A stretch of DNA of 64,000 bases from JAZDLX01 sp964538455 (lineage in GTDB: Bacteria; Electryoneota; Electryoneia; Electryoneales; Electryoneaceae): contig CAZIDZ010000009.1 in assembly GCA_964538455.1 (NCBI GenBank), positions 25,584 to 89,583 of the forward strand, in the 5' to 3' direction. The position numbers and the translations under genes were made by a program. The notes below the pieces were generated by a model. It ran no database searches and had not been told where the DNA came from. It worked only from the letters and a program-made list of their open reading frames with translations. Position 1 is the first letter of the stretch. Every line of letters starts with the position of its first letter. Below, one piece after another: positions 1-7,496 of this stretch.

Positions 1-2603
1 TTGGTGTCCCGGACGTACCCGTAATCGAAGAAATAGACGGTATGGAAGATCCCCGCTCCCCAGTCGTAGCGGTTGGGCAAATTGAGGTAGTAGAGCGAGA
101 AATTGCTGTTTTCGAAGTTGTAGTAAAGGTCGGTGCCGAGGTAGATGATGTGATTCCCGAGGATGTCGCTGAACATCATCTGCCCGTACCCCTGGAATCC
201 GAAGAAGGTGCTGTACCCCGCGGTGGCGTACATCACGTCCGGTGTGAACTGGACGTTGTATTTTTTCGGAATGAACCGTCCCTCTTCATCGAAGATGCTG
301 TCCGGTTCCACGGCGGCGAGGTCATGCTGCTCCGCTTCTTCCATGCCGCTGGAGTAAAAGATGTAGTTCTGGTAGGCTGTGCCTTCGGTGCGGCGCAGCC
401 GCTGATTGGAGGTTACCGCTTTTGACCCTTTCCCGGCCTGAGTGCTGTCGCTCGCGGCGGTCTTCGAAGTGTCCGCCGAGGCCGGTTTGGGTTCCGCCGA
501 AACGATCCGAACCCGGTTGGCGTTCGACGGGATCGAGGGTTCCGAGATGAGGCTGTCGGCCGCGTCCGCAGTGGTGTCGGGAACGGCGGCGACGGACGCG
601 GAATCCATGGCCGCAGCAACCTGCTCAATGTCGCCCGCTGGCTCGGGCTGCGACATCGTGCCGAGCGATTCCGCGGACGCGAGCTGCACCTCCCCGGCCG
701 GAGCTTCGGCTTCAGCCGAGCTCAGGGTGTCGGCCTCCTCCGAAGGGGGCTCCTCCTTGACCAATCCGCGGACTTTCTGCTGGAAATAGGTCAGTTCCGG
801 CACCTTGCGCCGGTCGGGATCGAAGGGGTCCTTGTAGAGGTAGATATCGTAACCGCCGTGGTAGAAGCTCGCGAATGCCACGGTCCCGCGCTTGCTCCAG
901 CTCGGTGTGAAGACACCGGTGAGCACATCGGTGACCGCCCAGGTATCGCCGGTGTTCACATCCATCATGTAGAGGTTGTACGCGCCGGAGCGGTCCGAGA
1001 CAAAGCTGATCGTGTCCTGCCGTGAGGTCCACGTCGGCGTCCGATCTTCGTAACTGTCGTTCGTCAACCGGGAGATTTTGCCGGACTCCGGATTGAGCAG
1101 ATAGATGTCGATCTGGTGGTAATCGTAGTTCCACATCTGGAAATCTTGCCCCACCGCGCCGGTGTGGTCGCCGCGATCCGAGACGAAGAGGATCGACCCG
1201 TTCGGACCCCAATCCGGATCATAGTCGCTGAAGACATCGTCGGTGAGCTGCCGGACGTTCTCCGGTTTGCCGACGTCCACGACGTAGATGTCGCTGTGTC
1301 CATTCCGGTAGGCGGTAAAGGCGATCTGCTTTCCATCGGGCGACCAGGTGGGGCTGAACACGCCGTCATACTCGTACCGGTACTCGCCGGTGATCTCGCC
1401 CGAGTCCACATTCAGCGTGAACATCACATCCCGCCCGGAGAATTCAGCGACGAACACAATCTGGGTGCCGTCCGGCGACCAGTCGATCCACGGGCGCAAC
1501 CAGAGCAGCTGCTCAAACAGGTAAACACTCTGGCCGCTTTTCATCACCCGCCGGACGATTTCTCCGGTCACCGTGTTCACCAGGTAGATGCTCATGTAGT
1601 CGTCCTTGTCGGAGAGCATCACGAGGCGGTCGCCCTCTGGGGAGAGCGAGGGCGAAGTGTTGATGTAATTGTAGCTTTTCAGGTGATCTGTGACCTTCAC
1701 GGCGAAATCTTCCGGCGCCTCGAATTTTGCCGAGGCCGGCCAGATCTGGCGCTGGAGATAGCGGTGCCAGCGCTTGGAGAGCTCATCGAGGTTGACCCCG
1801 ACGGCCTTCTTGATCGCGCGGTTGAAGTCGCGGCGATCGCGGATCAGGCGCTGCAGTTCGCCGATCTTCTTCTTTCCGTAGCGTTCCTGGAGATAATAGA
1901 GAACGGACTGTCCGCCCTTGTATTGGAAATAACCGTTGAGATTGTCGATATCCATGAGATAGTCGTTGACGATGGCGTCGCGTATGTAGAGGTCCGCCTC
2001 GTTGTTCCAGCCGTCCAGGGATTCATACTCGGCGATTCCCTCCATGTACCAGGTGGGAACGGGGAGGCGGCTGATGCCGGAGAGAATGCTCTGCACGCCC
2101 TGGCCGTAGAGCATCCTCAGCATCACCGCGTGGGTCAGTTCGTGATGGATCACGTGGCGGAACATCTCGTAGGATCCCTGGTAGGGGATTACGACACGGT
2201 CCTTGAGGAACTCGGTGAAGCCACCGGTCGATTCACTCTGCTCGCCGTACCCGACGTTGTTGCTCTGGAAAGTGTTCTGGCTGGGGTAGACGAGGATGGA
2301 GATGCGGCCTTCGAGGGTGTAATCCCAGTCGCTTTCGATCTTCTTCAGCGACTGCTCCGCCACCCAGCCGGCGAACTCGGCGATGTTGTACTCGTTTTTC
2401 GGGTAGTAGATGTTGAAATGTTCGGTCTGGATGTAATACCAGTCGAACTTTTCATAATTCACCTTATTGTGTCCGAATTGCGCGGCGGCGGGAGTGGCGG
2501 CCGTCAACGCCAGCACGGCCGCGATCCAGACAGCGGCCAACAAGCGGACCCTGCTCCCCGCACCGAGGATGTTGCGCAATCCTTTGAAATTGCATTCAAG
2601 CAT
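1..2603 (-). CDS. Secreted HExxH metallopeptidase with TolB-like (PD40) repeats, partial
   Basis: The reading frame is open from an ATG at 2603 to the window edge, about 867 codons, so the C-terminus is missing. GAGG stands 8-12 nt before the ATG. Residues 1-42 form a signal peptide ending in an AAA-Q site. A gluzincin zinc motif HELTH lies at 154-158, followed by EGIAEYE at 188-194, which should hold the third ligand, as in peptidase MA families. From about residue 320 there are beta-propeller blades with repeated WSPDG and SDRSG signatures typical of PD40/TolB-like repeats. A low-complexity Ser/Ala/Glu/Asp linker (about 630-740) leads into Tyr/Phe-rich strands suggesting an outer-membrane or surface domain. 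The product is probably an exported or surface protease; its substrate is unknown. A related gene lies at 12145-15102. Confidence 0.85.
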   Translation of the reverse strand, partial: MLECNFKGLRNILGAGSRVRLLAAVWIAAVLALTAATPAAAQFGHNKVNYEKFDWYYIQTEHFNIYYPKNEYNIAEFAGWVAEQSLKKIESDWDYTLEGRISILVYPSQNTFQSNNVGYGEQSESTGGFTEFLKDRVVIPYQGSYEMFRHVIHHELTHAVMLRMLYGQGVQSILSGISRLPVPTWYMEGIAEYESLDGWNNEADLYIRDAIVNDYLMDIDNLNGYFQYKGGQSVLYYLQERYGKKKIGELQRLIRDRRDFNRAIKKAVGVNLDELSKRWHRYLQRQIWPASAKFEAPEDFAVKVTDHLKSYNYINTSPSLSPEGDRLVMLSDKDDYMSIYLVNTVTGEIVRRVMKSGQSVYLFEQLLWLRPWIDWSPDGTQIVFVAEFSGRDVMFTLNVDSGEITGEYRYEYDGVFSPTWSPDGKQIAFTAYRNGHSDIYVVDVGKPENVRQLTDDVFSDYDPDWGPNGSILFVSDRGDHTGAVGQDFQMWNYDYHQIDIYLLNPESGKISRLTNDSYEDRTPTWTSRQDTISFVSDRSGAYNLYMMDVNTGDTWAVTDVLTGVFTPSWSKRGTVAFASFYHGGYDIYLYKDPFDPDRRKVPELTYFQQKVRGLVKEEPPSEEADTLSSAEAEAPAGEVQLASAESLGTMSQPEPAGDIEQVAAAMDSASVAAVPDTTADAADSLISEPSIPSNANRVRIVSAEPKPASADTSKTAASDSTQAGKGSKAVTSNQRLRRTEGTAYQNYIFYSSGMEEAEQHDLAAVEPDSIFDEEGRFIPKKYNVQFTPDVMYATAGYSTFFGFQGYGQMMFSDILGNHIIYLGTDLYYNFENSNFSLYYLNLPNRYDWGAGIFHTVYFFDYGYVRDT

Positions 2604-2728
2604 GAAAATCCTCACTTCGGCTCCGACGAGAAAAAAACTGCCCTTCCCTTAGTAAGGTACACACGCGAAAGAATTTTTCGATCCCATCGGCTCACCGGAA
2701 ACGGAGAGCCGAGCCTGCGAAGCAAGAG

Positions 2729-3193
2729 TTAGCGTATCGTGCCTTTCAGGCCCATCACCCGCCGCAAAATCCCCGCCTGTCCCAAATGGTACGCCTCGTG
2801 AAAATTGTAAAACATGACAGCCTGCCCGAGTGTTCCGTGCTCGCCGCCATCACCGCTCATATCGGCGGAGTCCAGGGCCGCTCCCAGGAGATCCTGGACG
2901 CGATCCCACTGGACGATGAGGTCCTCGAGCGTCATCAGCTCTTCGTCGCGATACCCGCCGTCCCGCGCTCGGCGGTAGGGCTCCAGCGACGCCGCGAGCT
3001 CGTCCGCTTCAGCGCCGAGTAAGTTCAACATGTTCAGACGGCTGCGGAGCATGTGACCGACAAGCCAATTGACGCTGTTGCCCCCGCCGCTCTGGCGGAT
3101 TCGCGACTTCTGCTCGGTGACCTCGGTGAGGTTCCGCTTCAAAATCCTGGTGTTCCGCTCGAATTCAGCCGCCATTTCGGAACCGGTGATCAT
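2729..3193 (-). CDS. DinB-family putative metal-dependent enzyme
   Basis: 154 residues, the usual size of a DinB/YfiT four-helix bundle. The three expected metal-ligand histidines are visible: one in NWLVGHML (near residue 47) and two in the C-terminal NFHEAYHLGQ. DinB-like proteins are often thiol-dependent transferases or detoxification enzymes, but the substrate cannot be read here. Its ATG overlaps the stop of the upstream MarR gene (ATGA-type overlap) and a GGAGGAAGG ribosome site lies inside the end of that gene, so the two are translationally coupled. It is probably induced by whatever ligand releases the MarR protein. Confidence 0.8.
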   Translation of the reverse strand: MITGSEMAAEFERNTRILKRNLTEVTEQKSRIRQSGGGNSVNWLVGHMLRSRLNMLNLLGAEADELAASLEPYRRARDGGYRDEELMTLEDLIVQWDRVQDLLGAALDSADMSGDGGEHGTLGQAVMFYNFHEAYHLGQAGILRRVMGLKGTIR

Positions 3194-3624
3194 CCTTCCT
3201 CCTTGCCCGCGGAGCGGGCGACCTCGCGCATCGCGGCGATCACCGCGAGAAATCCCTCCACTTCCTCCTCGCTCGTCCGCATCCTGATCTCCTCCTCGAA
3301 AATCTCCAGTCGCCGGTGAATCTGCTCCGCGATCAACGTCCCCTCGGGAGTCAATTCAAGCACGTACGAGCGGTGGTCGTCAGCGTTCTTCCGACGTGCC
3401 ACTATGTTCTTATTTTCTATTCTTTTAAGTATGTTTGTCAGGGTCGAAGGCTTCACCCCGAAGGCGTCGATCAGCTGCCCCACCGGACAGGGGCCGTAGA
3501 CGGTGAGGTAGGAGACGAGATGCGCCTCCGTGCCCGACAGTCCCAGCGGCAGCCCCTCCTGTTCGAGATGGCGGCCGATTTGACGCCAGGTGCGGTGGAT
3601 CGATGCGAAAAAAGGGTGAGGCAT
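3190..3624 (-). CDS. MarR-family transcriptional regulator
   Basis: 144 residues with a winged helix-turn-helix: a helical start, then SGTEAHLVSYL, the recognition region VKPSTLTNILKRIENKNIVAR, and the basic wing RRKNADDHRSYVLELTPEG, closing with a dimerisation helix. Family members are small-molecule or oxidant-responsive repressors. The gene is first in a two-gene unit with the DinB gene. A 14-bp palindrome sits on the likely promoter just upstream, so autorepression is likely. The effector is unknown. Confidence 0.88.
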   Translation of the reverse strand: MPHPFFASIHRTWRQIGRHLEQEGLPLGLSGTEAHLVSYLTVYGPCPVGQLIDAFGVKPSTLTNILKRIENKNIVARRKNADDHRSYVLELTPEGTLIAEQIHRRLEIFEEEIRMRTSEEEVEGFLAVIAAMREVARSAGKEEG

Positions 3625-3656
3625 TGGACACTCCGCGAGGGCAGTCCGGTTTCTTT

Positions 3657-3697
3657 ATACGATATCGTATTATACGTTCCTAACATTGCGCTCGCAA
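3657..3697 (-). promoter_or_regulatory. Promoter and palindromic operator of the marR-dinB pair
   Basis: Read on the minus strand, TTGCGA (3697-3692) and TATAAT (3674-3669) are separated by exactly 17 bp. Overlapping the downstream edge of the -10 box is a perfect 14-bp palindrome ATACGATATCGTAT (3657-3670), placed where a bound MarR dimer would block RNA polymerase. The sequence match is direct; the assignment to this MarR protein is inferred from position. Confidence 0.6.
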
Positions 3698-3771
3698 GGG
3701 AGAGTTTGGCGCTGAATGCAACCCGGGAAATGGACCTTCGGCCCACATCCCGGGCCACACGCCACACTTTC

Positions 3772-3851
3772 ATTGCCCGGCTCGACCGGGCAATCCAAAT
3801 GCACAAGCGATAATCACTTTTCATCTGGATCCCCCGGTTAAACCGGGGGAT
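3772..3851. repeat. Two REP-like palindromes (families A and B)
   Basis: 3772-3794 is ATTGCCCGG-5 nt-CCGGGCAAT. 3829-3851 is a second hairpin with ATCCCCCGGTT/AACCGGGGGAT arms. Copies of the first recur at 6578-6600, 21129-21151 and 33303-33325; the second recurs at 33246-33267. Both types lie between genes and are often followed by GACA. Confidence 0.75.
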
Positions 3852-3956
3852 GACACAAAGAGACACGGTTAACCGGAATCAACGCCGGGTTTTTCGTTCG
3901 CAGGGCCGTTAACACCGTTGCACGGGCTTATCGACAATGTTGTTTCGGGCCAGAAT

Positions 3957-5639
3957 TCAGGGGTTGCCGGCGGTGAGCAGATCAAGCATGCGGCGGACGC
4001 GATGGCGCACTGTGTGGCGCTGGAGAACGATCTCGCGCATCACCCCCGCAAGCTCACGGCGGGCGTCCGCATCCGCCATCAGGGATTCCGCGAGCGCGAC
4101 AAGCTGCTCCATCGTGTCGAAAATCAGCGGCGCGACTGCCTGCCCGAAGAGCTCCTCTAGTCCCTCGAGACGGTCGCTGAGCACACACCCGCCCGCCGCC
4201 GGAATATCGAACAGGCGCTGGTTCGGCCACGCCCTCATCTGCAGGTTGGTGAGGCTGATGTGGACGGCGTCGGACGCGTAGATCACGGGCAGATCGCGGT
4301 CATAGTCCGCGATGCCACGCAGTTCTACCTCTGCAGGCAGCCTCCCCTCCCACCCGGCTCCGTAGACGATTGGGCGCAGCGGTGCGAGCGCGCTCAGGGC
4401 CGACTCCCGGTACCTCCGGTTGGCCCCCTGAACGACCCAGGCGGCCAGCCTGCGCTCCGCTTCCGGTTCGAAATGCCCACCCAGGCCAAGCGAGGCGAGC
4501 GCCTCCCTCATCCGCTCCGCGGTTGGCGGACGGCGGCTGCGCAGGACCTCCCCGGCGAGCAATTCCGCAATCGAAGCGGCCTTCGGGTCCTCGTCCAGCC
4601 GGGCGAAGAACCCCAACGCCGACGCGAAACGCGGGCTGCCGACGAAGACGACCCGCCCTTTCAACCCGGGATCGCCGTCTCCGGGGCAAAAGACCTCCGG
4701 GTCGGTCGCGAGAGGGAGCGGTTCCGCGCGGGAAAATCCGAGTTGATGCCAACCGTCGATGCCGTTTTGGTCCCAGCAGAAGGCGGTGCGCTCGCGTCCG
4801 GCGCCCATCGCCTCGGCCGGACCGATGAGGAAGCGGGGATCATCCAGCAGCCAGGTCCCCCAGCCGACGCCGAGCCGTTCACACAGCTCCGGCAGGATGC
4901 CCCCGGCGTCCGATCCCAGCAGATTGGTCGAGAGGACGACATCCGGGGAGTGGCGGTCGATCAGCGACACCGCCTGCTCAACGGCCAGCGGCCGACCGGC
5001 CACAGGCTCGGAAAGCTCGACAGCCACCCCCTCCTGCTCGAGGGCGCGGCGCATCTCCTTCTCCATCAGGCCGCCGCTCCCCAGGATCAGGGCGCGTTTG
5101 ACGGACGCTTTTTTCGGCTTGGGTGCGGGACGTGAGCGCGTCGCGAGGCGCACGGCGAGGCCGCCAAACAGCGCGGGGAAAACCGCTTTCTCCCTGGGGT
5201 GCTCCACGATTGCGGCGTCCGGGTGAACGGAGAGCCACGCTTCGATTTCATCGGTCCAGAGCTTCTCGGGATCGCCGCCGGACACGAGGCGAAGAGCGAT
5301 GCCCTCCGGCGCTCCGCCCGTTTTTTCAATCCGCTCCACCGTCTTCCGGGCGAGGGCGCGCGAGCCGGTGACAAGCAGCGCCGCGGGAATGTTGCGCGCG
5401 ATCAGTTCTTCGGCGAAGTAGCCGCTGCCGCAGCCGAGCACGAGAACGCTGGATGCGCCGGGGGCCTCACGGTCCAGCGTGCGTTTCGCCTCGCCGCGCG
5501 GTTCCCAGGGGCTGTCCACGGTTTTCCAGCCGTCGGGGGTGTTCAGCGAAAAGGCAGTCTTCAACCCGCCGCGCGCGAGCTCCTCGCGAACCTCCTCGCC
5601 GTAATCGGGAGGCAGCAAATCGCTCCACTGGACGCCCAT
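3957..5639 (-). CDS. Two-domain protein: nucleotide-binding N-domain plus CgeB-like glycosyltransferase
   Basis: 560 residues, no signal peptide. The N-terminal part has a methyltransferase-like glycine loop VLVLGCGSGYF (66-76), though catalytic residues downstream are not clear. A second glycine-rich strand ALILGSGGLM follows near residue 190. The C-terminal half resembles spore-protein CgeB/GT-B glycosyltransferases: WNQ/RLFDIPAAGGCVLSD near residue 480 is the typical donor-site segment. Its ATG overlaps the stop of the upstream transferase gene by one base, so both are made from one transcript and probably act on one surface glycan. Acceptor and sugar are unknown. Confidence 0.75.
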   Translation of the reverse strand: MGVQWSDLLPPDYGEEVREELARGGLKTAFSLNTPDGWKTVDSPWEPRGEAKRTLDREAPGASSVLVLGCGSGYFAEELIARNIPAALLVTGSRALARKTVERIEKTGGAPEGIALRLVSGGDPEKLWTDEIEAWLSVHPDAAIVEHPREKAVFPALFGGLAVRLATRSRPAPKPKKASVKRALILGSGGLMEKEMRRALEQEGVAVELSEPVAGRPLAVEQAVSLIDRHSPDVVLSTNLLGSDAGGILPELCERLGVGWGTWLLDDPRFLIGPAEAMGAGRERTAFCWDQNGIDGWHQLGFSRAEPLPLATDPEVFCPGDGDPGLKGRVVFVGSPRFASALGFFARLDEDPKAASIAELLAGEVLRSRRPPTAERMREALASLGLGGHFEPEAERRLAAWVVQGANRRYRESALSALAPLRPIVYGAGWEGRLPAEVELRGIADYDRDLPVIYASDAVHISLTNLQMRAWPNQRLFDIPAAGGCVLSDRLEGLEELFGQAVAPLIFDTMEQLVALAESLMADADARRELAGVMREIVLQRHTVRHRVRRMLDLLTAGNP

Positions 5640-6439
5640 CAGCGAAGCTCCGGCAGCGGTTCAAAGGGCACCTGCAATGGAAGCTCGCTGGGGTAGCGCT
5701 CGAGGAAACCGGAGAGGTCTCGCCGCCAGCGAGGGTCCTCGACGTTCGCCCCGCCGCTGCGATGGACGAGCAGGAGCGGGACGGTCCAGTTTTTCAGCCC
5801 CGCCTGGTGCGCGTTGAGACAGAGCTCGAGGTCGTAGAAATGAAAGCGATCCGGCGTCGGAGACGGCGGGGGCATCTTTTTGAAGACCGCACCCTTCGCC
5901 ATCAGCAAGACCCCGTCGAGCACCGCGACCCGGCCCCAGGGACCGTACGCGTTGACGTTTGGAGCTCCGCCCTCCGCGTGGTGGAAGATCGCGCCGGAAA
6001 GCTGCTTCCCATTCCACCAGGAGCAGGATTCGTCAACGTCGCATGCCCCCGCGACGCCGATCAATCCGGTGTCCTCACGCTCAAGAAGCTGCTCCGCCGC
6101 AGAAACCCAACCTCGCGGCGACTGGAACGCCGGGGTCATCCACGACGCGGAACCGGGAAGTTCGGGAACGACGGCGGGCGCGTCAGCGTTTGTGTACAGC
6201 GGTTGGACGTCCTGGTGCGCGAACAGCAGCCAAGCGCTTTCGTCGTCGATGAGGCGTGCGGCGTTGTGGTAGGCGGCGTAGAGGGAACGCACTTCGCCGA
6301 GGCGGAAGGTCTCCACCGTCTCCACCTCCAGGTGCCAGGCGAGAGCGGCCTCCAGCGCATCAAGAGCCTGTGCGTCCGTCCCGGTCGTCACGATCACCAC
6401 CCGCCGCTGCACTCCATCGCCCTCCGTAACGTTGGGCAT
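5639..6439 (-). CDS. GT-A glycosyltransferase of the StrF-like family
   Basis: 266 residues. The N-terminal RRVVIVTTGTD strand, the LLFAHQDVQPL motif near residue 72 and the FHFYDLELCLNAHQAG motif near 218 are characteristic of the StrF-domain (Glyco_tranf_2_5) glycosyltransferases; the HQD and YDLELC acidic residues probably bind metal and nucleotide sugar. No membrane segment is seen. It is the first gene of a pair with the CgeB-like transferase. No other polysaccharide genes are near, so this is a small orphan glycosylation unit. Confidence 0.75.
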   Translation of the reverse strand: MPNVTEGDGVQRRVVIVTTGTDAQALDALEAALAWHLEVETVETFRLGEVRSLYAAYHNAARLIDDESAWLLFAHQDVQPLYTNADAPAVVPELPGSASWMTPAFQSPRGWVSAAEQLLEREDTGLIGVAGACDVDESCSWWNGKQLSGAIFHHAEGGAPNVNAYGPWGRVAVLDGVLLMAKGAVFKKMPPPSPTPDRFHFYDLELCLNAHQAGLKNWTVPLLLVHRSGGANVEDPRWRRDLSGFLERYPSELPLQVPFEPLPELR

Positions 6440-6744
6440 AAGGTAAGCGGCTCAGTGGGCTCGCGCACCTCGTGATGCCGTTGCAGACGATAACAGCGTG
6501 CAGCCCGGGACCATCGCGTCCCGGGGATGGACATCGTATTCACCCGGCATACGGTGATGCCGGGCTACACTCAATGGATTGCCCGGTCAAGCCGGGCAAT
6601 GACAACGCGGGGAGCGAGATGAAGCTTCGGGCAAACGTGACAGTTGACCTTGAAACACTGCCCGCAAAAGCAACCGTCGATGCAGGCCTTCAACTAAAAA
6701 AGCCGGACAAAATGTCCGGCTTTGATTCGCGGGAGTGGATCGGC
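6440..6744. repeat. Intergenic stretch with stem-loops and a REP-like palindrome
   Basis: No gene is seen. It holds a CCCGGGA/TCCCGGG stem near 6508-6533, a CCCGGCAT/ATGCCGGG stem at 6543-6564, the family A palindrome at 6578-6600, and a fragment GTGACAGTTGACCTTGAA near 6639 that resembles one arm of the GTGACAG hairpins found elsewhere in the window. Confidence 0.6.
6696..6724 (-). terminator. Rho-independent terminator of the NifX-like gene
   Basis: A stem of AGCCGGACA and TGTCCGGCT with a 3-nt loop, followed on the minus strand by a run of T (6700-6696), lies about 20 nt after the NifX-like stop codon. Confidence 0.85.
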
Positions 6745-7152
6745 TCAGGGACGAGCGGCCGTTTTATTGCAGACGTTCCCCTCCTCCTGATCTGGGATCA
6801 ATCCAGATACCATTGCGTTCGCGACACGATGGAGATCCAGATCCCGCGTGAAAAACACATCGATGCCCCCGTTGCGGAACTCCGCCTGCAAGCGGGGCCC
6901 CATGCCAAGAGCGACTACAGCCTGGCAGTCCGCGAGCGCGCCAAGCATATCCTCGTGATCGTGATGATGCGTCCCAGAGTGTTCATGCTCCTGCCCGGCC
7001 AGACGGCGCTGATGATTGCCCCAACGCGGGTTCGGACGGCATTCGACTTCGATCGCCCGATCGTCCTGCAGATCGAAGATGACGAATTCGCGGGCGCGTC
7101 CGGTGTGGCTCGCGAGGTGCTGACGGTCATCGCTTGGCAGGGCAATACGCAT
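6745..7152 (-). CDS. NifX/NifB-type dinitrogenase iron-molybdenum cofactor-domain protein
   Basis: 135 residues, the size of single-domain NifX/NafY-like proteins of the Fe-Mo cofactor biosynthesis family. Visible features are the N-terminal MRIALPSDDR strand, a histidine-rich loop HEHSGTHHHDHED (56-68) fit for metal binding, and the conserved LADCQAVVALGMGP segment with Cys76. No nitrogenase genes are present, so a role in handling a metal or Fe-S/Mo cluster rather than nitrogen fixation is more likely. The gene has a sigma-54 promoter and lies divergent from a sigma-54 activator gene. A structured leader precedes the start. The ribosome site (GAGCGGAACG) is weak. Confidence 0.85.
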   Translation of the reverse strand: MRIALPSDDRQHLASHTGRAREFVIFDLQDDRAIEVECRPNPRWGNHQRRLAGQEHEHSGTHHHDHEDMLGALADCQAVVALGMGPRLQAEFRNGGIDVFFTRDLDLHRVANAMVSGLIPDQEEGNVCNKTAARP

Positions 7153-7172
7153 CGTTCCGCTCGCATAAAAAT

Positions 7173-7239
7173 GTCCCGGAGGGCAGGGCGCGAAACTTTC
7201 GCGACAGGGGATTGGAAGGAATCCTGCATCCTCCGGGAC
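7173..7239 (-). promoter_or_regulatory. Structured mRNA leader, possible attenuator or RNA switch
   Basis: A perfect 10-bp inverted repeat (GTCCCGGAGG at 7239-7230 and CCTCCGGGAC at 7182-7173, minus strand) encloses 47 nt with a nested CGCGA/TCGCG hairpin (7203-7189). It is followed at once by ATTTTTAT, then the start codon 20 nt later. The shape is that of a terminator-like hairpin inside the 5' leader. No known riboswitch class was recognised. Confidence 0.4.
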
Positions 7240-7330
7240 TCGGCACGTGAATCGGAAGACTCCAGCGCCTCACGCCATCCGAGCCCCCCCGAGCGACGAC
7301 GGGGCACTGAATTCGTTCCGGTATTCATTG

Positions 7331-7346
7331 GGCAAGCGGCGTGCCA
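7331..7346 (-). promoter_or_regulatory. Sigma-54 promoter of the NifX-like gene
   Basis: The minus strand reads TGGCACGCCGCTTGCC, matching the -24/-12 consensus TGGCACG-N4-TTGC completely, with correct GG-to-GC spacing. Transcription would begin near 7320, giving a leader of about 170 nt. Confidence 0.8.
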
Positions 7347-7368
7347 CGGTTCGGCCCGTTCCAACCTG

Positions 7369-7443
7369 TTGATAATCAGAGGGATTGCGCATATACCGTG
7401 GGCGTAGGCGGTGCAATTATGAAACTGTTTCAGAAACACAGTT
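7369..7443. promoter_or_regulatory. Activator-gene promoter and dyad (probable upstream activating site)
   Basis: On the plus strand TTGATA (7369-7374), 17 bp, TATACC (7392-7397) is a plausible housekeeping promoter for the activator gene. At 7423-7443 lies a dyad AACTGT-N9-ACAGTT whose core is TGTTTC-AG-AAACA; a further GAAACA half-site is at 7452-7457. This dyad is about 85-100 bp upstream of the sigma-54 promoter for the minus-strand gene, the normal place for an enhancer, and just after the activator's own start site, where it could also cause autorepression. Confidence 0.5.
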
Positions 7444-7496
7444 GCACTCCCGAAACAAATTCCCTAGATTCTCGGCGCAACTGCCTGGAGAGAGCC

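Noticed and set aside
1116..2732. Long plus-strand frame opposite the left-edge peptidase gene
   Set aside because: Val/Asp/Ala-rich composition typical of an antisense frame; the minus strand encodes a signal peptide, HELTH and propeller repeats.
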